A stretch of DNA of 64,000 nt, taken from positions 1,601,197 to 1,665,196 of the forward strand of contig NC_092231.1 of NCBI RefSeq assembly GCF_036320965.1, in the 5' to 3' direction. Below the pieces are notes generated by a model that was not told where the DNA came from, searched no databases, and was given only the letters and a program-made list of their open reading frames with translations. The stretch is from Panulirus ornatus (Eukaryota; Arthropoda; Malacostraca; Decapoda; Palinuridae). The position numbers and the translations under genes were made by a program. This document shows, in pieces, positions 32,846 through 45,058 of this stretch; position 1 is the first letter of the stretch; each line of letters starts with the position of its first letter.

Positions 32846-33944
32846 ATGACATTCACTGGGCGGACTGGGCCCTACTCTTGTCATTTCATCCGGCCGACCA
32901 GCCGGTGCGCTCCCTCCATCACCTACACATTACGTAAGACCTTCATTTTCTAGCCTGAGTAGCGAGCTACCTGTTTGTGTGTTTGTTTGTCAGTACCGGT
33001 CTGAACCTGGGTCAGGGGGAGGAGCTTATCCAGACTTTTTAGCCAGCCTTCCTGATGAGAATTCTCTTCCAATAACAAATTAACCTTGGCTTGATCTTGT
33101 GAGTGCTGGCTTCACGAGGGGGAAATGTTGAAGACGATTTCTGTGGAACAGTTATCTGATGCGTTTTGAAAACGAGCGTAACCAACATGAGAGGCGTCTG
33201 TAGAGTTGTTTCAGTTCAGATCTTCCATCTTGTAAACCCTGCCCGGCTATTCTGTAGTATTTATGTATGTCTTTGGGGGGGGGGGGGGAGGCGGGGGGTG
33301 ACGAGAGGCTGCTGGGCGTGGAACAGGTTGCAGGTTGGGGGTTGTGGGCCGGGCTGAACGCGAGAAGGGAGGGGCCACACCCATGTATGGGGAGAGTTGC
33401 CCAAGTGGCGTCCATCACACACTCTTAGGATAGTAAATAAGCAAGCGGGAGCTTTCAGAGACTTGCGTGGCAGGTAGCCATTAAGACCAGCACGAAAGTT
33501 GAGTAAGCAGCAGCCGCCAGCGAACCATACAATACATTTTTGGTCCTGCCCAAGCTGGAGGACCCGGTCGTGTCTCGCGACGTAAGCTTTAGCGTGCCAC
33601 TCCTGGTGCAGGGAGGTGGAGAAAGAGCCAGAGGTGACACCAAGAAGGGCGGAGGCGAAAAGTGTTGACAGGATACCAAGTGAGATGGAGGCGGGGTGGG
33701 TGTCTCAAGGCGGGACCAGGACTAAAGTTGATGTTGAATTTTGGATGCGACGGGGAAGCGACCGAGTGTCAGGGAGGGGGAGTAGTGGCAGGATATTGAG
33801 GGATGGATGGGAGTTATCGAAGTGGTGGTTCAGGAGGGAAACCTGCCCAGAATCTGGATGATTCACGGAAATGAAAGTTGTTGGCTGGTTTGTGGCCTCC
33901 AGACGTTCCTCATGAACCAGAGTTTTGCAAGGTACTTGCTCTAG

Positions 33945-33945
<1 letters not shown>

Positions 33946-34008
<63 letters not shown>
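33946..34008. repeat. (CA)n microsatellite
   Basis: About 31 CA units. From 34,010 to 35,200 nothing is recognised. Confidence 0.97.
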
Positions 34009-34010
<2 letters not shown>

Positions 34011-35204
34011 TGGCCAGGGTCGCTGCTTTGTTGTTGGAAACCAGATGTGAAAGGCAGACGTAAAGGAACTAATGGAATTTTACGTGTTGCTCCTTTAGAA
34101 AGTATTGATATAAGACGTCAGACATTGTGTAGGATGAAGCTGTGTAGAACTTGTGTCTGCCGGATTTCCAAAAGACATGCCACGCCCATCACAAAACATA
34201 CACTCTTACACACAAATGTACCTTTAACTCGCGTTCATATCAGCACTACGCCTCATCCCGCTGTAACCTCCTCTTCATCTCTAAAACCATCATAAAGAGG
34301 TCGGGAGGGGGTGAAGTGTTGGCGAGGCTTTCGTTGACCTCTGGTGTTGATTTCTTTAACTTTGATGTTCATAAGAAAGGAATTTGCCGGTTGACGAAGT
34401 TGGTAATAGAACAACAAGGGCAGCCGAGGGTCTGCTGGGTGGGAGCTGTTGTTGTGAGTGTTGTAGTCCAGACTCGGTCCGTGATGGGAACATGGAATCC
34501 ATCATGGTTGATGGAGACATGTAAGCTAAAGACGGTACTAGATATGGGTGCTTCCCATTCCCCGAGGTACCTCCCACCATCTTAACATTACAGTGCTGTG
34601 TAGTGTATTCTCCACACTGTTGCTCTGTTACCCTCCGACCACTGTATAGTTTATTATTAAGTTTCTCATCATTGTATTAGTATATATTCTCACACCTGTT
34701 TTGATACTCCTCGCTCTCGATGCAGAGGCAACCATTAATGTAGAGAGAATGTTGTGCTTAATGAGGGGTATGAATTGTGGAGAAAAGGTAACAGTTGGTG
34801 TGGAGGCCTTCACACCCTTGCATAAATCCGAGTCGTATTTCTCGGAAAAACACTACCCAAGTTGTGACCATTCGATCTAAGATGGCCGACGACGAGTTGA
34901 TAAATGGACTGAGATAAATGGGGTGTTGGGAAGAGTAGTTGTAATTCAGCTGACGAAGCTTTAATTTCTGGGAGAAAAGGGAAACAAAAACGATCGGGGC
35001 GTGGGTAACCGAGAGCTGTGGCCAGCAGGGAGGGTGGAAGTTTTTGGAGGCAGGGGTCATAGAGGGGCCTGAACCAGCGGGTTCCCATGACCATGTGCCT
35101 GGATGGGCGCTCCACAGGGGTCCCCTGGTATAGGGGCTTCGAGGGGCCTTATCGTAGTGTTGTGGAGGAAGGTAAGGTGCACTTACAAACGGACGTACTC
35201 TGTT

Positions 35205-35300
35205 AGTGTGTGGTTAGTATGTGGTGAGTAGCAGTGTTGTAAGTTTGTGTGAAGTAACAATGTGGTGAGTAGTAGTATGGTTCGTATGTGGCGAGTTCCA
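35205..35300 (+). repeat. Degenerate short tandem repeat
   Basis: Four copies of TATGTGGTGAGTAGCAGT-like wording with 20-35 bp spacing. Confidence 0.55.
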
Positions 35301-35494
35301 GTGACTGCAGACGAAGGTCGTCAACACCTGCTATACGTACCTTCGTGTTGGAGCAGAGAGTAAGGTACGTGAAGGTCGAGGGGATTACAGACGAGGTATG
35401 TAATCCCGTGTGTTCGACCACTGACGCTCCACTTCATACTTACTGTTTGTTGTACTGACTGCAGGGGAGCGTTGTTTGTATGGCAGTTTAGTAC

Positions 35495-35592
35495 TAGTCC
35501 CTTGAGCACGAGGCTGCACCGCCCTTGAGTACGACTTTACGAACCTTGGGCACGTTTACGACTCCTGAATACGACCGTGAAAACTCGACGAT
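35495..35592 (-). repeat. Foldback-like family remnant
   Basis: Minus units CCCTTGAGCACGAGGCTGCA, CCCTTGAGTACGACTTTACG, CTTGGGCACGTTTACGAC and CTGAATACGACCG in tandem. No core. Confidence 0.7.
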
Positions 35593-36989
35593 AAGCAGGA
35601 GGAGGGAACGTGGCTTGGTTGTGGTGAAGGTGTAGAGGTGAGCGGGGTGTATGATGAAGGCTGCTGGGACGTTGCCTCAGGCTAGGTTGGGGAGGCAGGT
35701 AGGCAGGCACTGGTGCTGCCCCCACTGACACTCTGTATCCTCTCGCTATCCCTGCTCTCCCACATACGTGTCCTCGTAACCTCCTCTCCCACATACTTGT
35801 CCTCGTAGCCTCATCTTCATAAGGTAGTCGTAATACTAGGCGACCATGATGGGCCATCATGTCTTCTGTTGTCTGTCCTTCCCCTGTGCTCCCACCCTCC
35901 CGTGTCCTCACCTGTCATTAGTAGACTGTATTGTCGTCCTACTTACCTCTGGACTTCCTGTGTCCTCCATCTCTCGTTCGTCTGTGTCGTCCCCTCCACA
36001 TTTCTCCTGCCTCTCTAGCTCATTATCTGTTCTTAACGCCAACGCTCGTGTGTCAGTTTTCGTGGGTGATGTGTGTGTGATCCATCGTGCCGGGGTGCTC
36101 GTCCTGTGCACCGTAGGCAACAAAGAGTGATTGCAGAGCTCTCGGTGGATCTTGTCCTGAACTACTTTTCCTTCGTGACTTGACCTGACCAGTCAGTCAT
36201 TCCTTTGTGCTCGGGCATAACTAAATACTTTGCTTTTACAAGATAGAGTAGGTCCAGTGAAATGCTAAGGCCACAGAACATTATCATTTGTCGTCGTTCC
36301 ACGAAAGAGGAATTGAGAGATGTGCGCTGTTTTGTAAGTGGAAAGCCTTAACGTAGGCGGCCTCAGTAACCAAGGCCTTGCGTGGGGCTGCCACATAGAA
36401 ACTGTGGATGTAAACAACGGAGGAGGTCCTGAGGAAACCGGAATTAGAGAAATTGGGTCTGTCCCCGGGAGGGACCGTGTGTCCCCGGTAGGGAACTAGG
36501 AGAAGTGGAGGAACACAGTTGTGACCAGTAGATACCGTCATGCTGATTGAAAGATAATGGAGTCACGTGAACTGAAATTTGAATGAAAATCATGTGATGC
36601 TACGTAGATGACAGGCGGGGGCGCTTGGGTGGGAATGCTGGCAGCGCATCAGGGGCACCTGTCGTGTTGGCTCATGAGGCAGAACATAACTATACAAGAT
36701 GGTCGTCATCCACCACGTCTGACCATGGCTGAAGGAAGGAAGGGATCTCCTGCAGACGTAATGACATGTGCTGCAGTGGTGCAGGACCCCTCGCTGGGAA
36801 GCTGATGTTTACCAGTCTCCTGCAATATCCTCGGTGTCCTCCGTGATACATTGACCCCCCCCCCCCCTCCGACCATTGTTTTTAGCCGGTCTTTGGGGTC
36901 TAATATTACAATAGTAACTCTCTCTCTCCCTCTCACGAAGTTGAAGATGAACTATTAAGGTGGCAGATTGCGCAAGAACTCCACTGCCT

Positions 36990-37103
36990 GGGCCAGGAGG
37001 GTGGGGGAGGGATGGGTGGAGAGGGGATCATGTCTTCCACAGCTGGCGCCTGGCCACTGTGATAACATCTCAGAAGATCTAGGGTCAGAAAGAATGATAA
37101 TGC

Positions 37104-37152
<49 letters not shown>

Positions 37153-37165
37153 CGTGAAGGTCTTT
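36990..37165. repeat. Duplicated ~190-bp segment, copy B, with (CA)n
   Basis: Near-identical to 14,418-14,608 (about three differences in 118 bp), again ending in (CA)n (37,105-37,150) and CTCGTGAAGGTCT. The shared block extends on both sides of the microsatellite, so the CA tract travelled with the segment. From 37,170 to 39,160 I recognise nothing else. Confidence 0.88.
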
Positions 37166-39169
37166 GACATGTGTGACCAAGTGGTAGTTTACAAGTTGAG
37201 GAGGAGTAATCAGTCAGTCATAATGTTAAATATGTGACTGTATAACTGCTGGGTATTGATTGTGAGGGCCCATTGTGTTAGAGCAGGGGTGAACCTTTTG
37301 TATTTGTAACATGGTAGCATGCGTTCTGGTGTGTTCCTTAAGGGTTAAGGTGAAGGGCAAGTAATCTTACTAAGGATATGTTCCTGGGGTTAAATGACGA
37401 TTGTTTTCTTCGAGATGTGGCCGCGGCCACGGTGGATACTCTGATGTGGCAGGGGCCTGGTGGACCCAGGTCAGCTTAATGGTTATCGTAAGTCCTGCTG
37501 GGATATCCTGCCATACAGCTGCAAGGGCTCTGCTGATCCCCCTCACCACCCTTTCCCTCCTCCAGAGTCTGAAGGACGTAAGCTTTGCTGCTGTACCCCA
37601 GAAGTTGTGTATATTTGTGTTCCTCCCCCTTGTCTTGCTCGCAGCCGCGGCTAGTAACGGTAGACTCATCGCTCCTTCTATATGGGGAGCTGTGTTGCAC
37701 AGGGTGTTGCTCCCCTCGTTCCCTGCAGTTCATCGTACCTGACATTGACAGCAACACACAGCGCAGCTGCCTCTAGGTGAGGTCAGTGGAAGGTTGCAGA
37801 TAGCAGTCTAGTTACTCAGTAGCTCTTTTAAGGTACGGGAATGTTCACTGGGGCACAACTTTTAACCCTGCCACAGTGTTACACAGAGATCGTCACATGC
37901 CGATTACAGGACGGAAATGACTTTTTTTTTCAGTAGTAGAGATGTGTCACAGGTCGAGCTGTGATGAATGATGTGGTCCGTCCAACGTCTTTTAACCGAA
38001 AATAACAAAGGAAGTCTGTTATTCTCTAAGATGATCGGTTGCATGTGAGAAAAGTTCAGGACGTGGGAAGGAAGATGAAGTGACTACACCTGAAGAAAAA
38101 TTGCAGTACATTGTATACCTGGTAGACTGTCATTTTTGAACAAGATTGCTCATAGATTGGTATCGTTAAGGTATTTGTCCAGCTGTGTTGGAAATTTATT
38201 GGTATTGCCGGAGCCTGTGAAGTGTAGAATGTGTTCTCATTAGAAAGTAGAGGAGAGAGACAGACAGAGGTGGTAATATACATTTAGAAAGTACGAAAAG
38301 GTCTCTTGGCCAGCTTGCATATAGAACACCAGTTAAATGTTCAAATAGAATAGACTAGTGGGTAGAGATGTGTGAAAATATCATTGTCAGAAGCCCGCGT
38401 CTGTTAGCTATAAATAAAACACAATGGAAGGACTCCTGAATGTCAAGAAAACATATTGAACATCATTATGAAATGTGGTGGAGGAACCAGTTTGAACATA
38501 AGAGACTCGCGTTACCGAACATCCGGGTAGATCAGACCCGCAAGGGAAGCAGCCTGCCATTTCTCGGTTGTCTCCAGGAGTAATCCAGTCTCTCCTGTCT
38601 GCCGTCGGTGCCCCCCATATGGAATTGTTTTTCTGCTCTCCCTCGGCACCGTTACCTCACTGTCCCTTATACCTTCTCCAGTGACCCTTCTCTAACAGTG
38701 TCCTCCCATGTAGTCTTCGCCCGCGTCAGTGCTACGTGGTTGTTTATAGATGTTCTGCCTGAGGGAGGGGTGGGGTGGGTGGGGGGAGCTTTCTGCTGCA
38801 CTTTCCTGTCTCCAGCTATAATATGGTGGGTGGGGAGGAGCCTTCTACTTTACTGTCCTGTCTCCATGTACAGATTAGAAATATAGGATACGATTACTGT
38901 CTTGCAGCGGATAACCTCTTCCCAGACCACCAGGTCTTCTGTTGTCTGGCTTTCCCATGCCATTCCTCACGTCGTGAAGTAATATCCAGTACACGAGTGG
39001 ATTTGCCGTTTTCTTATGAATGAAACATTGACCCAAGGTGATACTTGCTGTAGCTTTGAGAATACTTGTTTAATTTTCTTATTCGTTAGTTCGTGCTTTT
39101 GTGCAAGTTAAGTCGTGTGTATTATTACTGTTTGTGTGTTACAAATAGTAATGTGTGTTTCGTGTGTAG

Positions 39170-39294
39170 AAGCTGGACCAGCCAGCCTCTGTGGTGTGTG
39201 TTATGGGCACCGTTTGTGTTGGTCAGATGATGATGATGGATCGGGAGTGGAGGGTGTGAAGCTGCCGCCCCCGCTCCCTATAGCCCCGCCCGAG
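39170..39294 (+). other. Exon-like segment, weak candidate
   Basis: A 125-nt segment lies between TTTCGTGTGTAG and a consensus-like donor, GAG|GTATGTGG. One frame is open throughout and encodes a Cys-containing start, an acidic DDDDGSG stretch and a Pro-rich end (KLPPPLPIAPPE). The upstream tract is T/G-rich, so the acceptor is weak. I recognise no protein family. Most of it, including the donor, is copied again 358 bp downstream without the acceptor. It may be chance. Confidence 0.15.
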
Positions 39295-39543
39295 GTATGT
39301 GGGCTGCACCGCTGGTCGTGGGTATGCGCCTGACCTTTACAACACTACACACGAACTATGGTACTTAATGTTAGACTCGGTATTGGGTGTGGTAGCAGTA
39401 AACCTCCTACGTACATAGACTTGATGGGGTATTATGTTCGCACAGCATTTGGTCTGACCCGTAAGAGTTAGATCATCGTGCTCCAGGGTTGTGCCGTTGT
39501 GCTCCAGGGTCTTACCGTCGTGCTCCAGGGTCTTACCGTCTTA
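39186..39543 (+). repeat. Tandem duplication, copy 1 (358-bp period)
   Basis: From CCTCTGTGGTGTGTGTTATG on, the sequence is repeated at 39,544 with only one difference noticed in about 355 bp (GTGCCGTTGT versus GTGCCGTCGT). The copy ends inside 21-bp units of the foldback-like family (GTGCTCCAGGGTCTTACC), so unequal exchange between such units is the simplest origin. An assembly duplication is possible. Confidence 0.93.
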
Positions 39544-39900
39544 CCTCTGTGGTGTGTGTTATGGGCACCGTTTGTGTTGGTCAGATGATGATGATGGATC
39601 GGGAGTGGAGGGTGTGAAGCTGCCGCCCCCGCTCCCTATAGCCCCGCCCGAGGTATGTGGGCTGCACCGCTGGTCGTGGGTATGCGCCTGACCTTTACAA
39701 CACTACACACGAACTATGGTACTTAATGTTAGACTCGGTATTGGGTGTGGTAGCAGTAAACCTCCTACGTACATAGACTTGATGGGGTATTATGTTCGCA
39801 CAGCATTTGGTCTGACCCGTAAGAGTTAGATCATCGTGCTCCAGGGTTGTGCCGTCGTGCTCCAGGGTCTTACCGTCGTGCTCCAGGGTCTTACCGTCGT
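39544..39900 (+). repeat. Tandem duplication, copy 2
   Basis: Second copy of the 358-bp period. It begins right after the 21-bp units that end copy 1 and runs into a longer run of the same units. Confidence 0.93.
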
Positions 39901-39978
39901 GCTCCAGGGTCATGCCGTTGTGCTTCAGGGTCGTACCGTCGTGCTCCAGGGTCGTGCCGTCCTGTTTAAGGAGTTCCA
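39826..39978 (+). repeat. Clean 21-bp unit array
   Basis: Seven tandem units of GTGCTCCAGGGTCTTACCGT + C, the most homogeneous run of this family in the window. Read on the minus strand it gives the seven-residue peptide repeat DGTTLEH, which has no known function. From 40,000 to 40,350 nothing else is seen. Confidence 0.9.
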
Positions 39979-40349
39979 CTATAAGTATCAAAGAAAGTCA
40001 CTGACTTGAGTAGTATTTCTTTTTTTATGATTTGGATTAGTCATATCTTTAGATCAATAGGTAGTGGCATTACTTGCGCATGATCATGTATGCCTTTGGA
40101 GGGGATGCTTTGAAGGAGCGTGGTAAAGATATGTGATATCGCAGTATATATATCTATGATAGATGTAGTTCTACATTGAATAGAACGTGCAAGTCGGGTG
40201 TTAGCCAGGAGTTTACCTGGTCGTCATGTATGTGTAAACGCTTGCTGATGTTCAGAGATCTTTCATAACCAATATTTATGTGGTAAAGGAACTGAATTAT
40301 TGGGAACGACTGAAATATCTTTAGGCTGTACTCCCTGGGCCGAGACGAG

Positions 40350-40770
40350 AGAGGTATATCATCATTTATGCTTGGATAATCTTAAAAGGTATGGTTTCCA
40401 GCTGGCACTCGGAAATAACATCCTACTGGCACGACAGCCATGGAAGACTTAGTTAGATACTACCTCTGAAATGCAAAGCTTGATATGCACATAAAGAAAA
40501 AATCTTGAAACATCCGGGACCCAAGACTCAACACATTGCCTTCTGTCATCAGAACCCCCATAGGATGCACACTATGTAAGTCAGTGTTCACTGCACAAGT
40601 AGCTACAAAGTGTACCAGACCAGCCAGACTGTCAATGTTGTGTTAGTGTGAAGTCTGAGGCTTCCAACACCTTTGATCAACCTGCAACCAAACCCAACAG
40701 CCTGGGCTGTTAGTGGTAGAAGAGCACCAGGTGCTCACCAGGATAGCAGTGTGCTTGGGATGAGGCATGG
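40350..40770 (+). pseudogene. Second, more decayed LINE C-terminal remnant
   Basis: CCAAGACTCAACACATTGCC, CTGTCATCAGAACC, GGATGCACACTATG, GTACCAGACCAGCCAGACTG and CCAACACCTTTGATCAACC line up in order with 24,530-24,720. The reading frame is gone. It is followed 120 bp later by the ~65-bp tandem family, which lies upstream in the other copy. Confidence 0.5.
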
Positions 40771-40888
40771 GTTGTAAGTCTGCGGACATGTGAAAAAATG
40801 TGCGTGCCTGCCAGTCAACGTCCAGACCTTCCTGTTGTGAAGGCCGGACGCCGGTGCTTTGGTAAAGTGCTTACAGGAAGGAGACTTG

Positions 40889-40993
40889 GCTTACGTATAA
40901 CTTAGGATGGTTTGGGAGGTCTTCTACCCCCACAGCTGGGTCTGCGATCTTACCTTACGATTATTGGGGAGGTCTTCTACCCCCACAGCTGGT
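40889..40993 (+). repeat. ~65-bp tandem repeat family, two units
   Basis: Two copies of GGTCTTCTACCCCCACAGCT with GGGTCTGCGATCTTACCTTA between them. Confidence 0.85.
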
Positions 40994-41606
40994 ATAGTAG
41001 TAGCCCCTCCCCTTGTCATCGTGTTTAGTCGTGTTGTGTTCACGTCAATGCGTCAAGCGGCCAGATGACACTTGACCTGAGTCCCGCCCTTTACAGTCTT
41101 TCCTGTCACTTTCCACCGCTGATGTACGTTGGCGATGTAGGAAAGGAAACCTTGAAAGCTCGGTAAATGTCAGGGGTCGGTCAGCTCTCTTCACACCAGC
41201 TGGTAGATAAAGGAACGCCATGGGAAGACGCTTAAAAGAACGTTTTCCCTGGGGAACCAGATGATCCATGTTTAGAATACTGTGTGTGAACGTGCACTGT
41301 CTAACAGCAGCCTGGTATACTGGTCTTTCAAGGGGAAAGCTATGTCGCTTTGAAGAAAATCGTGGGAAATGTTGCCGTATGTAAGGCAGCGTTGTGCTCT
41401 AGGGTCAGGGATTGGTGATGGCTAGGCCAAACCGAGGGTCACGAATGGAACCAACCCTCATTATGAGAGAGTTGGCAACACCTCATAACCTCACAGTGAT
41501 CGAGCATACAATGAGTTGGAAGTTCGTGCTAGGAATATTTTTTTCCGCATATTTTATGGATGAAAATTGTAGAGTTTGTGGCGTCACCCGCCTGGGAAGA
41601 CGAGGA

Positions 41607-41639
<33 letters not shown>

Positions 41640-41642
41640 TGT
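41607..41642. repeat. (GT)n microsatellite
   Basis: About 17 GT units with one TA. Confidence 0.94.
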
Positions 41643-41884
41643 GGTGGGGGAGGGGGAGGTTAGAGGATGGGAAGTTTGTGTTGGGAGGGGTTGATGTGCA
41701 TCATGGCCGTGGGTGTGGAGAGGGATGGCCAGCCCCCGGGTAGTGTCAGGCTCTTCCATAATCACAGATAGACAACAGGTAACGTTTATCAGGGCGAGGT
41801 GTCCATCATGCGTGCACAACTGAATCTTGACTTACGAGTATTAACTTTTCTGCTGGAAGGTGTGGTGATTGAGGACAATGGTGA

Positions 41885-42012
41885 TAACCCTTGGGTATGA
41901 TAGTCTGATATCGGGGCAGACCCTTAAAATGGCCAGCCTGTCAGACCCAGGGGTCTCGCCGTCCTTGCACAGGGGTTATAATACCGTCGTGTCAAAGTTA
42001 TTGGTCATGCCC
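41885..42012. repeat. Foldback-like family copy
   Basis: ATAACCCTTGGGTATGATAG, GCAGACCCTTAAAATGG, TCAGACCCAGGGGTCTCGCC and GTTATAATACCGTCGTGTCA keep left end, centre and a right unit. Confidence 0.65.
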
Positions 42013-42672
42013 TCTGAATCCCAACTGGTGACCTCACGCCAGTCCTCTAACATGGCGTGGCAGCCTCAGCCGCACGTAGACCAATTTTTGTATGGTGCTT
42101 GTAAGATACCTGTCACTGGCTGGGTAGTTGCTGCCACCACTGTGGCAACCACAGCAGTATAACCTTGTGTGTGTGTGTGTCCAACTAGTCTTTATGCCTT
42201 TGGTTACCCTGGAGACGATACACTTTGCTTTATCATTTTCTTCTACTGCTTTTAAAGGGACTGCAATTTTTTTTGCTTGGACCTTGGGGTGTATGTGGTC
42301 TATGTAACTAAACGAGTAGTCATGTTTCCATCATGGGTAATTTGTGAGGCCCACAGCCCTCACAGCTCCGTATGGAGCGCAGCTGCATTTAATTAAATTC
42401 GTCCGAAGCTAAGTTCCAGTTGATTGTGCACGTCCTGACCACAAGGAATAGCACAGTACAGCTGAGGAGGACTGCTTCACGTTCCACGTGACCCCGGGAA
42501 CGTGAAGGGAAGAAAGACAACTTCGTGAGGCAGTAAGTGAGACGAGAGACCCCCTCCCCCACGGCAACACCACCAGCATGACGACGTGACGCCGGCCCAT
42601 GACGGCAGGACCATAGACAGTAGGGAGGTTCGGGTGTTGCAGGGTGCCCGTCTCCCCTACTGCAACGCTGCA

Positions 42673-42677
42673 ACACA

Positions 42678-42724
<47 letters not shown>
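42673..42724. repeat. (CA)n microsatellite
   Basis: About 25 CA units with one AT. Confidence 0.96.
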
Positions 42725-42727
<3 letters not shown>

Positions 42728-42774
42728 ACCTGATTATCCCTCGTGCCTACATCCACCTTGATTAACTCCCTGGT

Positions 42775-42842
42775 GAGGCCACGGTACGACCCAGCACCTG
42801 GTAACGTAGTGGTCAAGGGTCGCACATACGTACGTATATACT
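42775..42842. repeat. Foldback-like family remnant
   Basis: GCCACGGTACGACCCAGCAC and AACGTAGTGGTCAAGGGTCG, with CACATACGTACG: one unit in each direction. Confidence 0.5.
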
Positions 42843-43079
42843 CAGAGGGGTTAATAGTACTCCCTCTCGCTTGGAATACCACCAGCCCCTATCCACCCAC
42901 CCGCCCACCCTACTCGCAGCTGAAGAGGCCAGCTTGAGGTATGCACAACACCCCCACCCCCCTTCACCGCCACCAAGGGAAGGTCGAGCAACGACCTTAA
43001 AAGTTGCCAGTCGTCCCTGGAGCCTCACTGCTGGTGCTGCCTGCACTCCTGTTTCGAAAGTCGTCTTGTCCTCGATTTC

Positions 43080-43102
43080 CTTTTTTTTTTTTTTTTTTTT
43101 TT
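43080..43102. repeat. Poly-T run
   Basis: About 23 T. It could be the A-tail of a minus-strand retroposed sequence, but no body is recognisable. A G-rich block follows at 43,306-43,375. Nothing else is seen to 44,620. Confidence 0.8.
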
Positions 43103-44622
43103 CAATATACGAGAAGTAAATATTGCAGTCATGTGGAATTGTCGTGGTCCCTGACGGCCTGTCTTTTGTCGTGGTGAATATGGTTATAGCACTACTGACC
43201 GTGGGTTACGGGGAGGGGGTCGCTTGGATTACCTTCTCTCCTGGATTTGTTGCCTGTTAGTGTCTGGAGCGGGCATCATACTGTTACTGTCTGCCTTATT
43301 GGCTGGAGGAAGGGGGGGTGGGGTGTTGTGGAAGGTGGGGGGGGGGGTTAGCTGGTAGGTAGGTAGGTAGGTATTGGGTCGACGTCAGATCTCCAAACAG
43401 GTTATGTAAAGCCGGGCCCAGAGGCCATGACTGGGCAGTAAAAGTGTGCTCGCGCCTCGTTTTCTTTGGTAATATCTTGGAGAAAGGCGGGAGAAGGGAA
43501 GGGGTGGGGGAGAACGTCACAACTGCTGACACCCAAATGTTATTACACGTTTCATGTATGATTATAGAGGAAAGGAAAAGGGAAGTGAAGTAGAATTGGA
43601 AAACGTGAAAGGGCAGACGACGGTGACGTATTCTGGTAATTCTTTACTGACCTCTGGTTATATTGACGACAAGAAACACTTTCCACATGATTGTACAGCA
43701 TATTTTTCCCTTTCCCCCGCTGGTCGTAGAACGTGTCGGCTGTGTAATCGCTTATCAGGTGTTGTTGTCCGCTTCTCATTTCGTTCTTCACCTGTGAAAC
43801 TGTGTGGTCGATGTGAACCAGACGTGGCAGAGACGGTCCCATGTCGGGATCGCGGCCCGTGACCTCGACCTGCATCCAAGATGGCCGCTGATGCTAAAAA
43901 TAAAATGTTCTTCAAATAGACGTGACGTGACGTCTTCTGTTGTTATGCCTCATTTGGCTCGGATTTCGACTAACTGTAGAATTACGAGTTAACATATAAT
44001 GTAGATATTGTCTCGTGGTAGATTCATAGTTGTCAAAGTTTTGCCAGCGAGGAATGTTTTGTTTTCAAACGCGAGGAAAAAAACCATTGAAACCATTTGG
44101 AACAGTTGACCACCCGGCGTGGTATGGATGACCTGTACGTAGGTGGTCCATTATCAGAAGTGCTGGGTGATGGTGGCCGTGACCTCCATACAGGACTTGG
44201 CCTTGTTACTGAAAATAGAAATTTATTCAAACAAGACAGAACTTGTGTGTTTTATGGCAGAGTTGCCCCAGACTTGAACCATAACTGGATGAACATTCTC
44301 GTTCAACACTTTTGTATATATTTTTGATGTATTGTTTTGACTTCTCGATCTTGCAAATGTCCTATTTTACAAATGATCTTGAAGCAGTGTTGCCCTAACC
44401 CCCCCTCCCACACACAAAAAGAAATATAAAAGACGACCCCGCCCCATAAGATGGGGCCCATGTGCAGTCATGGATATCGGGTCATGAATGTCGGGTTCGT
44501 TTCCCCAACAGTCAGTCAGCGGTAATGCCTGGCGCATCGGAGGGCCACACGCGCAGCCTCCGTCGCCGCCGTCTGGCCCATCGTCACTGGTGTGTGTTTC
44601 ACTTCCTCTGCTGCGATGACGC

Positions 44623-44624
<2 letters not shown>

Positions 44625-44665
<41 letters not shown>
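44625..44665. repeat. (GT)n microsatellite
   Basis: About 20 GT units. Confidence 0.96.
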
Positions 44666-44666
<1 letters not shown>

Positions 44667-44974
44667 CGTGGCTGATCCAGCATGGGAGGATAAGGAAGCC
44701 TGCTGTTGACGAAAGTTTAGGTTCAGGTGTACATTGTGATCGTATTTACCAAGTAAGCAGGAAGAAAATGGACTTGGAAAATGCTATTTTAAGTCGCCCT
44801 ACTCAGCAGTAAACAGAAGTCTGTTCTGTATTTGCCTCCATGCACATCTTCGCCCATAATATGATGGAAATGCTTTAACTGTGCAACTGACAAAGATATG
44901 AAATAAAGATTTGAATTAATGATTATTTTCCGTAGAGTAATATCTTACTGCACATGAGGGTGTTGAAGATCCCG

Positions 44975-45058
44975 TTATTTAGGTCAATGCAGGTGTGGTT
45001 ATAAAGGTTAATGTAGGTGGGGTTGTTATGAAGGTTAATGTAGGTGGGGTTGTTATTA
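44975..45058 (+). repeat. ~30-bp tandem repeat, three units
   Basis: AAGGTTAATGTAGGTGGGGT + TGTTATG occurs twice cleanly, after a diverged first copy. From 45,060 to 46,270 nothing else is recognised. Confidence 0.85.

Noticed and set aside
35331..35342. Minus-strand AAG|GTACGTAT junction
   Set aside because: It resembles the three ratchet points, but it has AAG instead of CAG, a broken pyrimidine tract and no clear branch point, and it is on the opposite strand.
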